This document shows positions 20,459 to 33,040 of a stretch of 64,000 nucleotides of DNA, piece by piece. The stretch spans positions 5,644,585 through 5,708,584 of the forward strand of contig NC_052399.1 of the NCBI RefSeq assembly GCF_009389715.1. The letters run 5' to 3'. Within the stretch, counting starts at the first letter, position 1. Each line of letters begins with the position of its first letter. The notes under the pieces are model-generated. The model was given only the letters and a program-made list of their open reading frames with translations, had not been told where the DNA came from and did not search any database. The position numbers were made by a program, and so were the translations under genes. Source of the stretch: Phoenix dactylifera. Taxonomy: Eukaryota; Streptophyta; Magnoliopsida; Arecales; Arecaceae.

Positions 20459-23400
20459 GATTAAATCAACAACACAAATAATATAGCCTGATCTGGGTTC
20501 TAAGCGGGTTGCGCTAATATGGCCATGCGCAGGTATCTTTCATGTGCTTTTTAGGGAATCGTCCATTTTTCATAATCGCTGCCTCACGACTACATATATA
20601 AGTGAGTCATAATAAGGAAGCTAGCAAGGAAGCTCCTGCCTCTTGGGTCTTGGACTCATTAAAAGTTATATAAACAAACTCATCCTACCGCTTGCTTTTA
20701 TGAGCACTAGCGCCATAGGGATGAGGAAAACATAAAATAGTGTTCCTCTTAGTCACACTCCGGTTTGTTTCTACCCATTGAACCTTTTAAGGTTAGGTTC
20801 CCACCGTGGTGATCTATCTTTATGGGCTAAGCCCCATCCCCCTTGACGACTCTAGAACTACTGTTTTAGACAAACTTTTTGTAAGCTGATCAGCCAAATT
20901 ATTTTCTGATTTTACAAAATTTAAAGCAATAACGTTATTTTTCAATTTGTATCTTAATTTATGACATATTTTAAAGTGCCTTTTTATGTTTACATTGGCA
21001 TTTTTTTTGGTTGCACTTATCTATTGCAGATTTACAGTCACAATGTAAGAAAATAGGTAGTAAAGGTAACTCATTTGCAGAAAAGTCTATTAGTAGATCT
21101 CTGAGCCACTCAGCCTATAATTTGAGCATATAGGCTTTGAAGGATAGGAGTTTCTAAGTTCTTCTTACATTGTATCTTAATTTATCTATTGCACTTATCT
21201 ATTATAATTTGTATCTTAATTTATGACATATTTTAAAGTGCCTTTTTATGTTTACATTGGCATTTTTTTGGTTGCACTTATCTATTGCAGATTTACAGTC
21301 ACAATGTAAGAAAATAGATAGTAAAGGTAACTCATTTGCAGAAAAGTCTATTAGTAGATCTCTGAGCCACTCAGCCTATAATTTGAGCATATAGGCTTTG
21401 AAGGATAGGAGTTTCTAAGTTCTTCTTAAGGTGTATAGAGGGATCAAAGGGAGTAGAAACAGGCTGACAATTGGTATAATTAAATTTATTAAGAATCTTG
21501 TCAGCATAATGATTTTGGGATAACTTAATACTATTTGCACTTCTAATTATTTTTGTATTTAAAATTAAGTCTGCTTGTTCCAAGTTTTTCATATCAAACT
21601 TATGATTTAAGAATTGCTTTACTTCAACAACTATCTGAAGATCTGTTCCAAAGATCGGTATATCATCTACATAGAGGCACAAGATAATAAGTTTATTTCC
21701 AACTCTCTTATAGTATACACATTCGTCTATACTATTGATTTCAAAACTAGATGTCAATATGGTTTTAGCAAATTTCAAGTGCCATTGCTTTGGTGCTTGT
21801 TTAAGACCATAGAGAGATCTGACTAGTCTGCAAACTTTATTTTCTTGGCCTGAGATTATGAATCCCTCTGGCTGGTCCATATAGATTTCTTTATTTAAGT
21901 CTCCATTTAGAAAAGTTGTTTTGTCATCCATCTGATGAATTACTAATCTATGGATGGAGGCTAATGTTATAAGGATCCTAATAGTCGTAATCCTAGCTAC
22001 AGGTGCATAGACATCAAAGAAATCTACCCCAGATCTTTGAGTAAAATCCTTGGCAACTAATTTAGCCTTAAATTTATCTATAGAGCCATTAGGCCTAAGT
22101 TTCTTCTTAAAGATCCATTTACATCCTACAGTTTTACAGCTAGAAGGAAGATCAGTCAATACCCAAGTATTGTTTTCAATAATTGACTGCATCTCATTGT
22201 CTATAGATTTCCTCCAAAAAGGTGAATCCAAGGATATCATTATATTCTCAAAAGTAGTTGGAGAGTCCTTTATAAGAAAGGTATAGAAGTCATCTCCAAA
22301 TATTTTCTCTACTCTGGATCTCTTACTCTTCCTAGGTTCTGCTTCTACTTCTATTTCTCTTGTTCTTATTCTACTAGAGCTACTAGCTATACCACTATCT
22401 ACTCTAGTCCTAAGTGGAAAGGTGTCTTCAAAATATATTGCATCTCTCGCTTCTATGATAGTGTTGTTGCTAGTATCACTTTCTTTTGAATTAATCACCA
22501 AAAATCTATTGACATTATTAGCTGCATATCCTATGAATATGGCATCCACTGTTTAAGGCCCAATTTTCTTTCTCTTAAAATCAAGTATTTTCATTTTTGC
22601 CAAGCACCCCTACACTTTCAAATAGCTAAGATTAGATTTTCTATGTTTCCAAACTTCATATGGGGTTAGATCATTATTTTTGGAGAAAATCCTATTAAGG
22701 ATATAATAGGCTGAAACTAGAGCTTCCTCCCACAAATTCTATGGTACTCCTGAGCTTATAAGCATGGAGTTAACCATATCCATTAAAGTTCTATTTTTCT
22801 TTTCTGCTACTCCATTTGATTGGAAAGAATAGGGAGCAGTCACTTCATGAATGATTCCATGATTTTCACAAAATTGTGTTATATAATTAGATGTATATTT
22901 ACTTTACCTCCCCAATTTGATTTAAGGATTTTAATTTTCTTTTCCTGTTGGTTCTTAACTTCGATCTTAAAAATCTTAAATTTGCTGAGCACCTCATCCT
23001 TGGTTTTAATTAGGTAGATGTAACAGAACTTGGATAGATCATCTATGAAGGTCACAAAGTATCTGTTACCTTCTCTAGAAGTTCTACCAGAGTCACAAAC
23101 ATCACTATGGATCGACTCTAATAGATCTGAATTCCTATTAATAGATTTAAAAAGCTTTCTAAGAAGTTTGGCTTCTACACAGATTTCACATTTTTCATGA
23201 TTCTTAAGATCACTTTTTGGTATTAAATTTAGATTCATTAGTTGCTTAATTGTATTATAATTTACATGACTTAATCTACCATGCTAAATAGAAGGAGGTT
23301 TTATATTCATGATCAAAGAATTTTTATTTATTGAAGGAACTATTATATTCAACTTAAACAATCCTTCACTTAGGAATTCTTTCACAATAAACATTACACT

Positions 23401-26238
23401 ATGAGAAATTACAATTTTATTGGATCAAAAAATAAGACGAAAGCCTTGCTGGACAAGCAAAGAAGCACTAATTAGATTTCTCCTAAAGATCGGAACATAT
23501 TGGACGCCGTGCAGGGACAGAACATTTTTGGAGGTAAGCTTTAAGTCTACACGTCCCACTCCTAGCACACACGCCTCTGAAGTGTTTGCCATGATCATAG
23601 CTCCTCCACTCGAGATCTGGTAAGAAGAAAACCAGAAGCGATCCAAACAAATGTGAATACCAGCTCCGGTATCAATTCACCAATTAAGTGCTTGTAAAAT
23701 CATGTTAACTTTAGGAGTGAAAAAAACAAACCTGAAAGCAGTATCAGAGGAGCCCGCACCGGAAGTCACCATGTTGACTTGAGCACTGATTGTGTGTGGA
23801 CCTTTCTTCTTGGATTGAAGAGGTACAGTCTTCTTATAGAAGCACTGGTATTTCATTATATCCTCAAAAGTAGTTGAAGAGTCCTTTATAAGAAAGGTAT
23901 AGAAGTCATCTCCAAATATTTTCTCTACTCTGGATCTCTTACTCTTCCTAGGTACTGCTTCTACTTCTATTTCTCTTGTTCTTATTCTACTAGAGCTACT
24001 AGCTATACCACTATCTACTCTAGTCCTAAGTGGAAAGGTGTCTTCAAAATATATTGCATCTCTAGCTTCTATGATAGTGTTGTTGCTAATATCACTTTCT
24101 TTTGAATTAATCACCAAAAATCTATTGACATTATTAGCTGCATATCCTATGAATATGGCATCCACTGTTTTAGGCCCAATTTTCTTTCTCTTAAAATCAA
24201 GTATTTTCATTTTTGCCAAGCACCCCTACACTTTCAAATAGCTAAGATTAGATTTTCTATGTTTCCAAACTTCATATGGGGTTAGATCATTATTTTTGGA
24301 GAAAATCCTATTAAGGATATAATAGGCTGAAACTAGAGCTTCCTCCCACAAATTCTATGGTACTCCTGAGCTTAAAAGCATGGAGTTAACCATATCCATT
24401 AAAGTTCTATTTTTCTTTTCTGCTACTCCATTTGATTGGAAAGAATAGGGAGCAATCACTTCATAAATGATTCCATGATCTTCACAAAATTGTGTTATAT
24501 AATTAGATGTATATTCACTTTACCTCCCCAATTTGATTTAAGGATTTTAATTTTCTTTTCCTGTTGGTTCTTAACTTCGATCTTAAAAATCTTAAATTTG
24601 CTGAGCACCTCATCCTTGGTTTTAATTAGGTAGATGTAACAGAACTTGGATAGATCATCTATGAAGGTCACAAAGTATCTGTTACCTTCTCTAGAAGTTC
24701 TACCAGAGTCACAAACATCACTATGGATCGACTCTAATAGATCTGAATTCCTATTAATAGATTTAAAAAGCTTTCTAAGGAGTTTGGCTTCTACACAGAT
24801 TTCACATTTTTCATGATTCTTAATATCACTTTTTGGTATTAAATTTAGATTCATTAGTTGCTTAATTGTATTATAATTTACATAACTTAATCTACCATGC
24901 TAAATAGAAGGAGGTTTTATATTCATGATCAAAGAATTTTCATTTATTGAAGGAACTATTATATTCAACTTAAACAATCCTTCACTTAGGAATTCTTTCA
25001 CAATAAACATTACACTATGAGAAATTACAATTTTATTGGATCAAAAAACAAGACGAAAGCCTTGCTGGACAAGCAAAGAAGCACTAATTAGATTTCTCCT
25101 AAAGACCGGAACATATTGGACGCCGTGCAGGGACAGAACATTTTTGGAGGTAAGCTTTAAGTCTACACGTCCCACTCCTAGCACACACGCCTCCGAAGTG
25201 TTTGCAATGATCATAGCTCCTCCACTCGAGATCTGGTAAGAAGAAAACCAGAAGCGATCCAAACAAATGTGAATACCAGCTCCGGTATCAATCCACCAAT
25301 TAAGTGCTTGTAAAATCATGTTAACTTTAGGAGTGAAAAAAACAAATCTGAAAGCAGTATCAGAGGAGCCCGCACCGGAAGTCACCATGTTGACTTGAGC
25401 ACTGATTGTGTGTGGATCTTTCTTTTTGTAATGCTTATTTTTGAAGGGTCGGTTTTGAGTTTTTTTAGGTGGAGCCTCTACATTATAAGCATTATTCTTG
25501 TGTCCAGTAGAGGTTTTACTCTTGAGCCTATGATACTCTTCAATCCGAATGGAGTTCAAGACTTGGGTTAGGGTGAGACCTCCTTGGGTATGACTTAGAG
25601 TCTTAGCAAAATCAGACTGAAAAATTGGTAATTTATCTATCAGACAGGCTACCTAGAATGACTCATCCAATTTGGTTCCATTGGCCCTAAGTTGGTGGAT
25701 CAGGATTTCAAAATCATGGATTTGGTCATTCATAGGCTTTGAGTCCACCATTCTAAAGTTATTGAACTCGGAGGCCTTGAACCTCTTTACCCCAGCATCA
25801 TCAAGACCATATTTGTTATTTAGGGTGTCCCAAAGTTCTTTAGCACTCTTAGCTATGTAATAAATGTCATACAGCCTTTCAGAAAGGGCACCTAGGATTC
25901 TATGGATGCAATGATAGTCTATCTCATCAGGTGTCCTACAGGGTATGTTGAGGGAAGCAGAAGGTCCAGTTTGGAAGGAGGATGAACTCCGGTTTGGGTT
26001 TGGGTTTTAATGAGTAGTAGGTCATGAAGTAGTTGGGTTGGACTCGTTATCAACTTCAGTAGTACTCTCACCTATGGCTGAGATCAATCCTAATGTGGTG
26101 AGCTAGAACCGTATTTGGTTCTGTCACCTCCTAAAGTTATGGCTATCAAATTTTTCAGGTTTGACACTAAGGTGGTCACTAGTGTTAAAGGCCATAGGAT
26201 CAGGATTATAGAATAAAGACAGAAACCAGATTGAAGGC
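20459..26238 (-). mobile_element. Copia-1: decayed Ty1/copia element (fossil)
   Basis: Minus-strand remains of a Ty1/copia element in the family order gag, protease, integrase, reverse transcriptase, RNase H, reading from right to left. It contains an internal direct duplication of about 1.6 kb (second copy offset by about 1616 bases) and a shorter one near its left end. It is clearly broken, with well over ten disruptions. I found no matching pair of terminal repeats, so the LTRs are either lost or not recognisable. Its left boundary is inferred from where it starts to align with Copia-2 (from about 52087). The same position and orientation relative to the next CML gene indicate that it predates the unit duplication. 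Confidence 0.85.
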
Positions 26239-27440
26239 AAAAACTTTATGTCAATAGATTGCACTAATATTTATATTGAACTTTGGATGTCTAATTGATA
26301 TATCCAAAAACTAATAGCCAGATCAGCTCCAGATCGGTGGTGGAGCACTAGGCTTACTTAAATACCAGCCTTTCTTAGGCACGGATGCATTTTTGACAAG
26401 CTTTTCTTTGACACTATTAGTTAGTGGATATATTCACTAGAAATCACACAAATTCAATTTTTAGAAAAGTCTAAGTGCAAAATTAAATTTGTTATTATGG
26501 ATTAACCCATTTTTAAATTTTTCGTTTGAATTTTCCGAATTAGTAATAATTGAATACTAATTTAGTGCTAGCAAAACAATTATTGTAATTGAGATCTAAT
26601 TTGTTCATTTAATGAATGATATGATTTATTACCTTATTAGAATAAAGAATTCCTAATTTTGTGCCAACAAATCAAATATTGTAATTGAGATCTAAAATGT
26701 CAATTCAATGAATATAAAATTTATGACCCTATTAGAATAATTAATTACTAATTTTGTGCCAACAAATCAAATATTGTATTTGAGATCTAAAATGTCAATT
26801 CAATGAATTATAAGATTTATTATCTTATTAGAATAATTGATTAATAATTTTGTGCTAGAAAATTAAATATTTTAATTGAAATCTAAAATGTCAATTCAAT
26901 GAATTATAAGATTTATTACCTTATTAGAATAATTGATTGAGATCTAATAAGTCAATTCAATGAATTAATTATTATGTATTAACCAATTTCCGAATTTTGC
27001 ATTTGAATGGGATCGGAAAATTACTCCTTGAGGAGTCCAAACAAAGGTATGATAAACCTCTTAGAGGTTAAACAAATTATTACATTTTTAGAATGATTTA
27101 CTGAATTATATATTACTAAAAAAAAAAAAAACCAAACACTTTTTTTGATTGTTAGCAATATATTATCTAAGTAAACAAAATCTAAAAATTATAATTAATA
27201 GAAAATCATAAAGGGAATAATTTATGTATAAATTATTCCGCGTCAAAACAATTCTATTTTAGCACAAAAGAAATCTATTGTAGCCCGAGAATGGCCGCGT
27301 GCGTATTTAATTTTTCCAACACTACCCGCATCGAACACTCTTCAATGAGGAGGGGGCCAATAGGGGTTGCTATATGGGTGAGATTCTCCTCATCTTTTCT
27401 TTTTTCTTTTTTCTTTTCTTAAGCAAAAAATAAAAAAATA
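26239..27440. repeat. Copia-1 right flank with a 96-base AT minisatellite
   Basis: The first 250 bases match the Copia-2 flank. From about 26540 to 26960 there are about four diverged units of a roughly 96-base AT-rich repeat, each containing TGAGATCTAAAATGTCAATT and ACTAATTTTGTGCCA. The same array lies upstream of CML-3. No gene is seen up to the CML-2 promoter. Confidence 0.75.
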
Positions 27441-27635
27441 AAAAATAGAAAAAATAAAACTATATCGTAATCGGAGAACGGACTTGGCTTTTATAATTAG
27501 ATTGGACATGGAGGGTATTTTCGTCCTCTAAGGATCTTGAGTTAAATGTATACGGACCGGATGTTATAAAGATAGGCACGTCCGAAGATGTACCGGCCTT
27601 TAATTTTCAAAAGGAAAGCGCCGTAAGGATTCTGA

Positions 27636-27642
27636 TATAAGG
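27636..27642 (+). promoter_or_regulatory. CML-2 TATA box
   Basis: TATAAGG about 80 bases upstream of the ATG, in the same place as in CML-1 and CML-3, within a conserved 250-base promoter region. Confidence 0.5.
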
Positions 27643-27721
27643 CCCGTACGCGAACATGTCGAACAAAAAGCACTTCTTTGCCGCTAGTCCACTCCACTAC
27701 AAATAGAATACGAAGCTCGCG

Positions 27722-28246
27722 ATGGCGAAACCCCAGGAATCGGAGAAGCCCCCGGAGCCGGCCTCCATGAACGACGTCGAGCAGGCCTTCGCGCGCTACG
27801 ATGCCAACGGCGACGGCAAGATCTCGGCGTCGGACCTAGCCAACGGGATGCGCGCCCTCGGATTTGAGGAATCCGACGAAGAACTCAAAGCCATCATGGC
27901 GGAGCTCGACTCCGACGGAGACGGCTTCGTGGATCTGAATGACTTTGCCGCGTTCCACAGCGGGCTGGGCGACGTCGCTGGAGGGGAGAGGGAGCTGAGG
28001 GGCTTCTTCGCGATGTTCGATCTGGACAAGAACGGGCGGATCTCCGTGGAGGAGCTTCATCTGGTGCTGAAGAGATTGGGCGAGAAGTGCTCCGTTCAGG
28101 ACTGCGCCCAGATGATCCGGTCCGTCGATTCCGACGGCGATGGTAGCGTGAACTTTGAGGAGTTCAAGAAGATGATAGGCAACGGCGGGGGAAGGAAGGC
28201 ATCTGACGGCAGTGGATCTCCGTTGCCGTCGCCATCCTCTAAGTGA
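27722..28246 (+). CDS. CML-2: calmodulin-like protein with two E12D loops
   Basis: 174 residues, intronless, with four EF-hands in the CML-1 arrangement. It differs at functional positions: the last loop residue of hand 1 (loop ends SASD) and of hand 2 (loop ends LND) is Asp instead of Glu. In EF-hands this usually lowers Ca2+ affinity and favours Mg2+. Hands 3 and 4 keep Glu. The linker between the pairs is shorter than in CML-1 and lacks its Gly run. A polyadenylation-like AATAAA lies at 28408-28413. It is an intact gene of the same tandem family, probably a cytosolic or nuclear Ca2+ sensor with altered N-lobe binding. Confidence 0.92.
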   Translation: MAKPQESEKPPEPASMNDVEQAFARYDANGDGKISASDLANGMRALGFEESDEELKAIMAELDSDGDGFVDLNDFAAFHSGLGDVAGGERELRGFFAMFDLDKNGRISVEELHLVLKRLGEKCSVQDCAQMIRSVDSDGDGSVNFEEFKKMIGNGGGRKASDGSGSPLPSPSSK

Positions 28247-28721
28247 TGTGGGATATTGTTCGTTCTTAGACGTTCTTTGCATGGAGATGAGGGCTTGATT
28301 CGTCTATCAAATTTCTTATCTCATTTGAGACGTCTTTATAGCTTGCGAGACCTGTAGTAAGTGTGTTCTGGGATGCGTCTGAAAAACTGGCAATTACTAA
28401 TTAGAGGAATAAATAAGCTTTTTCTTTCTTTTGCTTTGTTTTCCCTTTTTTTTTTTTGCCTGAGAAGACAAGCTGGTACTCTATTCAGATTCGTTTTATA
28501 GTCTACTCTTATAACTTTTTCTTTATGTTTAACTAGTCTTGCGAGAGGGTTAAGGTGGGAACTCAGGGCTTAAATTATCTTTGATATTGGAATTCTCTTG
28601 ATGGGATTTAAGAAGATATAGGTAGGACGTAGACTTGTCCGTTTTCTTTGTTTTTCCTCCTTTCTTTTTAGTTTCCGCAAGAGTGAAGAACCAAAGGGGG
28701 TTTCAATTGGTAATCCACTTC
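28247..28721. other. CML-2 3' flank
   Basis: Closely matches 4557-5035 downstream of CML-1. Collinearity ends at AATCCACT near 28718, where a stack of inserted elements begins, and resumes at about 33059. Confidence 0.75.
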
Positions 28722-28729
28722 GCTGCGGC

Positions 28730-28926
28730 CAGGGCCGGCCTAACCCTTAGGCAACTGGGGCGGTCGCCTAAGACCCCGGCCCAAAGAAGGCCCACCGCAG
28801 AAAATGCCTCAAAGACAAAATGAAAAAAAAAAGGCCCCCTGTGAATTCGCCTTACGGCGGCCCACTGTAGGGAAGGCCTCAAAGACAAAACGGCCTTAGG
28901 CCCCCAAATACATTGGGCCGCTCCTG
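28730..28926. mobile_element. Short hAT-like MITE (197 bases)
   Basis: The ends CAGGGCCGGCC and the reverse complement of CAGGAGCGGCCC form an imperfect inverted repeat. The element is flanked by a perfect 8-base repeat GCTGCGGC (28722-28729 and 28927-28934). The interior is rich in GGCCTTAGG-like motifs and has no coding content. It belongs to the common plant class of small hAT derivatives starting CAGGGCCGG. Confidence 0.8.
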
Positions 28927-28979
28927 GCTGCGGCGCCAGCTTCGGGCCGGCCTCCGCCCGAGCGCTCCATCGAGCCTCC

Positions 28980-29195
28980 TTGCCTCATGGGAGGAGAGTA
29001 GAAGAGGAGGGGGAGGAGCTCGGGAAAGAAAGAAGAAAGGTGGAGAAGAAGCGTCGTAAAGGGAGGAGAAGAAAGAAAAGAAAAAGAAGAAAGAAAAGCA
29101 GGGAAAGGAAGGTTCGAGAAGGAAGAAGAGGGAAGAAAGAAACGAAAAGAAAAAAAGAAGAAAATAAGGAAGAAGGGGAAAGAAAAAATAAAATA
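28980..29195 (+). repeat. Polypurine tract of about 200 bases
   Basis: The + strand is almost entirely G and A from about 28986 to 29192 (AGAAGAAAGG-type units) with only scattered pyrimidines. Such long purine strands can form triplex structures. The open frames here, very rich in Lys, Arg and Glu, are a by-product of composition. Confidence 0.8.
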
Positions 29196-29203
29196 AAAGT
29201 TGT

Positions 29204-31220
29204 TGTGGGCCATATTGGGCCTGATTCCGGAATGAGCTTCAAATAAATTTGGCTTTAGAAGCCCGAGGCCGGGCTAGGCTCTGGTCCGAGCCCAATATTC
29301 TTAAACACAGAATTAACTAAACCAGTATGTTATTGACCCAGGCCTGAACCAGTAATTGGTCAGATCTGAACCGGTATGTAATTGACCCAGACCTGAACCA
29401 GTAGTTAGGTCAGATCTGAACCAGTATGCAATTGACCCTGGCCTGAACCAGTAATTCAGTCAGAACTGAACTAGTATGCAATTGACCCAAACCTGTATCA
29501 GAAATTGGGTCAGATCTGAACCAGTATGCAATGGACCCAGACTTGAACCAGAAATGGAATCAAATCCGAACTAGGAAGTAGATTAGACCCGAACCAGAAA
29601 TTAAATTGGGCCATGGGCCTGAACCGGAAATTGAATTAGGCTATGGACTCGAAAATAAATTGAGTCCTATGGATGGGCTGTAAATGACTTTAAGATTATA
29701 AATAAATAGAAATTAAATGTGCAAGTGACATGTAATTTAATGGTCTTGCTAGGTATTGGAGAATTGGCATTTGGTGAGCAAATTAAGGTAAGTAACCTGT
29801 CTTAATCTTATTATGGATCATGTATCACGTTTTATATGATGAAAAGTATTATTTATGGAATTGGAATTGTGTATATGAATTGTGGAAAATGTAAGTAACC
29901 CTGATATAATCTTATGTTTTATCAAGTACTTGTGACTATTGATTATGAAATTGTATATGATTATTTATATTTTCACAAAATTAGGATCAAGCATCTGTTA
30001 GCAAATGATTGCATGATTTTGGATAAATAGCATCCATCATGATTATCATATTATGTACACATGATTATGATGATGTAGAAAAATGCATGGAAAAATAAAG
30101 ATTTCAGCAAGATCATGAACTTTATTTAGCATGATGCCATTATTCACTTCTCCAACGTATCTATGAAATAAGATTTATGAAAAACATGATTTGTTTTAAG
30201 AACTCTCAGATCGCTATGTACGACCCCGCCAGTGGGGTAACAGTAACTAGGCATACGACCCCCTCAGTGGGTAAAAGTAACTTGGCTTTACGACCCCGTC
30301 AGTGGGTAATAGTACTGGAAGATGACCATGTAGTGGTAAAAGCCTTGTCGTGGGAACAAGAGCGGCCATAGCTACACTACCATCTGAGAGTATGAATTTC
30401 CAAAGTATGGATTAATGGCAAAAGTTTTATTGATGCATAAATGGCAAAAATTTTATGATGCTTAATCATATTTATGAAGTTGCAATGAATGGACTTGCAT
30501 AGTTTTTATGACTGGTTGGATTATATGAAATGCTTACTTTGTTACAAGCACATATTGTAAAGCATGAATAATAACACAACAGATTTCAAAGCATGAATAT
30601 GATAAGTACGGATTTCAAAGCAAGAATAATGATGAGTACGGATTTCAAAGCATGGAATAAAGGCAAAAGGTTTACGTCTGGTTTGATTATAGAAAATGCT
30701 TTCTTTGTTACAACTGTTGTTCTTCAAATAGTGTATTGGCATACAAAAATATTATCTTGATTTGATAAGATTGTGCATGGTTACTTACTGAGCTTTATAG
30801 CTCACACCCATTTATTTATGTTCTTACAGATGAGTAGGAGATGCTAGAAACAAGGAGCGCGACATGCTTCAAGGTTATGGGGAAAAGAAAATAAATATTA
30901 ATGTTGATATTTTTAAACGCTCTGTAAATCAATCTTTACTGATGAAACATTTGATGATATTCAGGAATATAATTGTTCATAATCGATTTGAAGTTTTAAA
31001 GTGGTTGCGTGTTATTGTATGTTAATTTTGCAATAGCACGGTCGTGTCGTGATCTGAATTCGAGGCGTGACATTATGGGCCGGGTCGGCTCTGATACCAT
31101 TTATAATGACTCAGAATCTCACCCAAAATGGCTAGCCGGAAGATATTATTTGGGTTCTTTGATTCCGTATAAGTACCCAAAAATCTATCCAGTGAATAAC
31201 CAATGTGGGGCTAAAACACA
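29204..31220. mobile_element. LTR-like remnant with internal short tandem arrays (fossil)
   Basis: The segment has features common in long plant gypsy LTRs. There are five to six 50-base repeats (about 29320-29600), three repeats of about 35 bases containing ACGACCCC and CAGTGGG (about 30218-30320), and a further short array near 30560-30660. A possible end at CGAGGCGTGACA (31060-31071) is followed by a stretch containing GGCTCTGATACCA, the complement of a tRNA-Met type primer site. No protein domain was found. It may be a solo LTR joined to part of a second one. The boundaries are approximate. Confidence 0.45.
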
Positions 31221-33040
31221 CACTACAAGAAAAACTATCTTTTCCGACTTTTGTCTGCCGACGCTAAGTAGAAGCGTCGGCAATTTTTTTGGAAGTCTGG
31301 CTTCCGCCGACGCTTATAAGCGTCGTCGCAACCCCGTAGCTTGGGCCGACGCTTTTAAGCGTCGGCGGAAGCAAAAATCCTTTTTTTTATTTTTTTCCTC
31401 CCAACGACGCTTTAGAAAGCGTCGTCGGAGGCCATTATCCCCCCTCCCCTCCTCCCTGCAAATTCTCTCTCCGCCGCTCGCCCCCTCCCCCCTCCTCTCT
31501 ACAAATCCCCTCCCTCTCCCGATCCCTCAAACCCCTCCCTTACAAATCTCTAACCCCCTCCCGATTCTTGATTAGATTCCTTCCAAGAAGCGAGAGAGAG
31601 AGAGCGCGGCCACCCAGGCCCCGATCCCTCTTCTCCGGCGTCGATGGAGTTCGATGGAGCTTCCTCCCTCTTCTCCGGCGTCCGGCTTCATGCCTTCTCA
31701 GGCCACCCAAGTCCCCGATCCCTCCTCCTATTGTAAATTAGAGCAGCGCACAAAAGAGATGAAGGGAATCAACAACGCCAAGCTCATCCTCCTGCAGTCC
31801 GCCAAGCAGGCAGGTTGGCGGAGGCGGCGCCGGCGCTGGCGGTGGATCCACGGGCGGCGCCCATGTTGTATCTCCTGGGGTCTCAATCACCGTCTCTGGC
31901 TCATCGCCTTCGCCTCCTTCTTCACCTTCGCCGCCCTCCTCGCTTCGTCACCCTACCACCACCCTCGAGACCCCGGCCTCTCCTCCTCTAACCAATTTGC
32001 CCGTGCCCCTTTCTTCCTTCCGATCACAACCTCCCGTCTCCCTGACCCCGTCTTTGACGCCCTCGTCACGTACGCCGCCGCCTCAAATTCCAGCGGCAAG
32101 ATGGGAGACGCCGACCTCCGCACCATCGCCGCCGTGCTCCGCCGCCGCGCTCCCTGCAAATTCCTCGCTTTGGCCTCGGCCACGAGACCCCTCTCTGGGC
32201 GCGCCCTCAACCACGGCGCCGCACCGTCTTTCTCGATGAGAACGAGTACTACATCGCCACCTCGAGGGCCGCCTCCCGGGCCTCGAGGCCTACGACATCG
32301 CCTACACCACCAAGGCCCGAGAGATGCCCGATCTCATCGCCGCCGCTCGCCGCGGCCGTCGGGGGGACTGCCGCCCCGTCCAGAACCTCCTCTTCTCCGA
32401 CTGCCGCCTCGCCCTCTACGACATCCCCTGGGACGTCATCCTCGTGGACGGGCCCCGCGGCCACGCCTCCACCTCCCCCGGGAGGATGTCCGCCATCTTC
32501 ACGGCAGCGGTGATGGCCCGCTCCGCCGGCCCGGGGGCCCACCGACGTGCTGGTCCACGACTACGAGCGCGAGGTGGAGCGGGTGTGCAGCGAGGAGTTC
32601 CTCTGCAACGAGAATCTCGTCGCCAACACCGGCCAGCTGGCCCACTTCCTCATCCCCGGCGGCAACGGCGCCACCCGCGACGACTTCTGTGCCAACAGCA
32701 CCATCGCTGAGGCCGCCCAGTAATTTTTTTTTCTTTTTTTTTACAGGGCACAACAAGGTTTTCTTGGGTATTTTTATATTTTTTTTCATAAAAAAAATTT
32801 ATGACGACGCTTTAAAAGCGTCGCTAATTGAACTGGTTTAGGAATTTTAGCGACGCTTAAAAGCGTCGCTAAAAATACCCTTTAGCGACGCTTTTCAAAC
32901 GCCGTCAACAATTTTTTTTTCCACTCCGACATAGCCGACGCTTTGGTTTCGCTTTGAAAAGCGTCGGGAAGAAAATTACCGACGCTTATAAGCGTCGGTA
33001 AAAGCCTCAAAAAGCATCGCCAAAGCTCCTTTTTCTTGTA
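31221..33040 (+). mobile_element. CACTA transposon carrying a captured host gene
   Basis: The left end is CACTACAAGAAAAA, the canonical CACTA (En/Spm) terminus. The right end is the complementary TTTTTCTTGTA, with the final three bases degenerate. Both ends carry several subterminal copies of a palindromic CGACGCTTATAAGCGTCG-type motif (around 31305, 31343, 31411 and again around 32805-32995). There is no transposase, so the element is non-autonomous. The cargo is a DUF579 gene copy. A 3-base target duplication could not be confirmed because the right end is eroded. Confidence 0.8.
31759..32723 (+). pseudogene. DUF579 (IRX15/GXM-like) gene copy captured by the CACTA element
   Basis: The reading starts MKGINNAKLILLQSAKQ and has a single membrane anchor (about LWLIAFASFFTFAALLA), as in Golgi type II proteins of xylan biosynthesis. 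It continues through the family blocks LNHGGRTVFLDENEYYIA, LEAYDIAYTTKAREMPDLI, DIPWDVILVDGPRG, DVLVHDYEREVERVCSEEFL and NTGQLAHFLIPGG, and ends at TAA 32721-32723. This covers essentially the whole length (about 320 codons) of an IRX15-like or glucuronoxylan methyltransferase-like protein. The blocks lie in different frames: at least three frame changes occur, two of them near 32160-32220 and one near 32530, so no full protein is made. Members of this family are often intronless, so the lack of introns does not prove retrotransposition. Confidence 0.8.

Noticed and set aside
28980-29246. Lys/Arg/Glu-rich 88-codon frame
   Set aside because: A composition effect of the polypurine tract.
31085-31098. 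tRNA gene suggested by GGCTCTGATACCA
   Set aside because: Only the 3' complement of a tRNA-Met-type primer site is present, with no cloverleaf; it belongs to LTR-element DNA.
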